Assembly (NCBI GenBank): GCA_003454835.1
Contig: DMTA01000208.1
Span: 1-7,535 of the forward strand
DNA from: Achromobacter sp.
Lineage (GTDB): Bacteria > Pseudomonadota > Gammaproteobacteria > Burkholderiales > Burkholderiaceae_B
DNA: 7,535 nucleotides
Direction: 5' to 3'
Shown: piece by piece, positions 6,922 through 7,535 of the stretch
How positions within the stretch are numbered: position 1 is the first letter of the stretch
How the letters are laid out: the number at the start of each line of letters is the position of its first letter
Made by a program: the position numbers and the translations under genes
The notes under the pieces: model-generated
What the model saw: only the letters and a program-made list of their open reading frames with translations
Database searches by the model: none
What the model was told of the DNA's origin: nothing

Positions 6922-7535
6922 GTCGGCACTGAAAGCAAAGCGGGATCCGAACTGCACGCTTGGCGTCAATTTTTGTCGCGAAGCACCTTGTGGCTAGGGG
7001 TTTTGCTGCTCGGCAGCGCCGCCGTTTGCTGGGTTGCTGCCAATTGGCAGGACATGACAAAAATGCAGCGCTTTGCCGGCGTGCAGGGTCTTCTGGCCGT
7101 GTGCGCACTGGCTGCCGCGTGGTCCGGATTGCGCTTGCGCGCCCGGCCCGGCGTGCGGCGCAGCATACCCGGCGCGCTGCTGGCGCTGGCCGGCATTCTG
7201 CTCGGCGCCCTGCTCGCGCTGTTGGGTCAAACATATCAGACGGGTGCCGATACCTGGGAATTGTTCGCCTGGTGGGCAGTGCTGCTGCTGCCGTGGGCGC
7301 TTGCCGCGGGCAGCCAGGCGGTGTGGTTGCTGTGGGCGCTGGTGCTCAATCTTGCAGCCGCGCTGTGGCTGGGCGAACGCGTCTTCACCTGGCTGATGAT
7401 CTTCGGCGGTCCGGGTCTGCCCAGTCTTCTCATGGCCGCCCTGAACCTGGTACTGCTGTTCGGCTGGGAAATGGCCGCGCGCCGCTGGCGCGCCAGCACC
7501 GTATTCGGACCGCGCATCCTGGCCGCCATCGCGAT
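6916..7535 (+). CDS. DUF2157-type multi-pass inner-membrane protein (3' end outside window)
   Basis: An open frame of 206 codons with no stop before the window edge. The N-terminus is short and hydrophilic, with aromatic LHAWRQFL (13-20). Then comes WLGVLLLGSAAVCWVAANWQ (26-45), which fits the DUF2157 pattern of a glycine-rich first span ending in AANW. Further hydrophobic segments lie near 53-70, 85-105, 117-131, 133-151 and 168-186. The motif GQTYQTGADTWELFAWW (104-120) is typical of this family as I recall it. The function is unknown. In related bacteria such genes are often followed by DUF4401 and GDYXXLXY-domain genes, which could lie beyond the edge. The ATG at 6916 has GGAG nine bases upstream (6903-6906). 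It is divergent from topB across 62 bp. Confidence 0.85.
   Translation, partial: MQVGTESKAGSELHAWRQFLSRSTLWLGVLLLGSAAVCWVAANWQDMTKMQRFAGVQGLLAVCALAAAWSGLRLRARPGVRRSIPGALLALAGILLGALLALLGQTYQTGADTWELFAWWAVLLLPWALAAGSQAVWLLWALVLNLAAALWLGERVFTWLMIFGGPGLPSLLMAALNLVLLFGWEMAARRWRASTVFGPRILAAIA

Noticed and set aside
6854..7234. A 127-residue N-terminal extension of TopB in the same frame
   Set aside because: The extension is Arg/Ala-rich with no topoisomerase similarity and lies antisense to the divergent DUF2157-type coding region. The Toprim domain starts right at the ATG at 6853.
1..7535. CRISPR arrays, insertion sequences, tRNA/rRNA genes, integrase or attachment sites, defence systems
   Set aside because: No spaced direct repeats, transposase motifs, tRNA-like cloverleafs or phage and defence domains were seen on either strand. 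The only tandem repeats are those in the TopB tail.

Overview
The window is high-GC DNA with closely packed genes and long spurious open frames opposite the real ones. Protein content and codon use suggest a beta-proteobacterium of the order Burkholderiales, most likely an Alcaligenaceae relative such as Achromobacter or Bordetella. That assignment rests on recognition only; no database search was run.

Layout, left to right. (1) Positions 1-549 (+) hold the C-terminal third of an acetolactate-synthase-type thiamine diphosphate enzyme, cut by the window edge. (2) A 55-bp convergent gap contains an inverted repeat. (3) On the minus strand, read from right to left, lies a four-gene operon: a periplasmic substrate-binding protein (4095-3037), an ABC ATPase (3037-2267), an ABC permease (2253-1399) and a short-chain dehydrogenase/reductase (1402-605). 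The first two genes are joined by TGATG, the second pair by a 13-bp gap, and the last pair by ATGA, so the set looks co-transcribed and partly translationally coupled. (4) Upstream of that operon and on the same strand is topB, DNA topoisomerase III (6853-4214). It is followed by a strong intrinsic terminator at about 4168-4191 that separates it from the transporter operon. (5) Divergent from topB, 62 bp away, a DUF2157-type multi-pass membrane protein starts at 6916 and runs off the right edge.

The transporter is of the nitrate/sulfonate/taurine/thiamine-precursor importer class (SsuABC/TauABC/ThiXYZ-like). Its substrate cannot be read from the sequence. The coupled dehydrogenase suggests that the imported compound, or a product of it, is oxidised or reduced by an NAD(P)-dependent enzyme. 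The partial acetolactate-synthase-like gene is convergent with the operon and belongs to a separate transcript. topB is a housekeeping gene with an unusual lysine/alanine repeat tail.

I do not see a defence system, CRISPR array, insertion sequence, tRNA or rRNA, and nothing here demands a new biological system. The most interesting points are the orphan transporter-dehydrogenase operon, the repetitive basic tail of TopB, the Asp in place of the usual active-site Asn in the dehydrogenase, and the alpha-proteobacterial look of the acetolactate-synthase-type enzyme.
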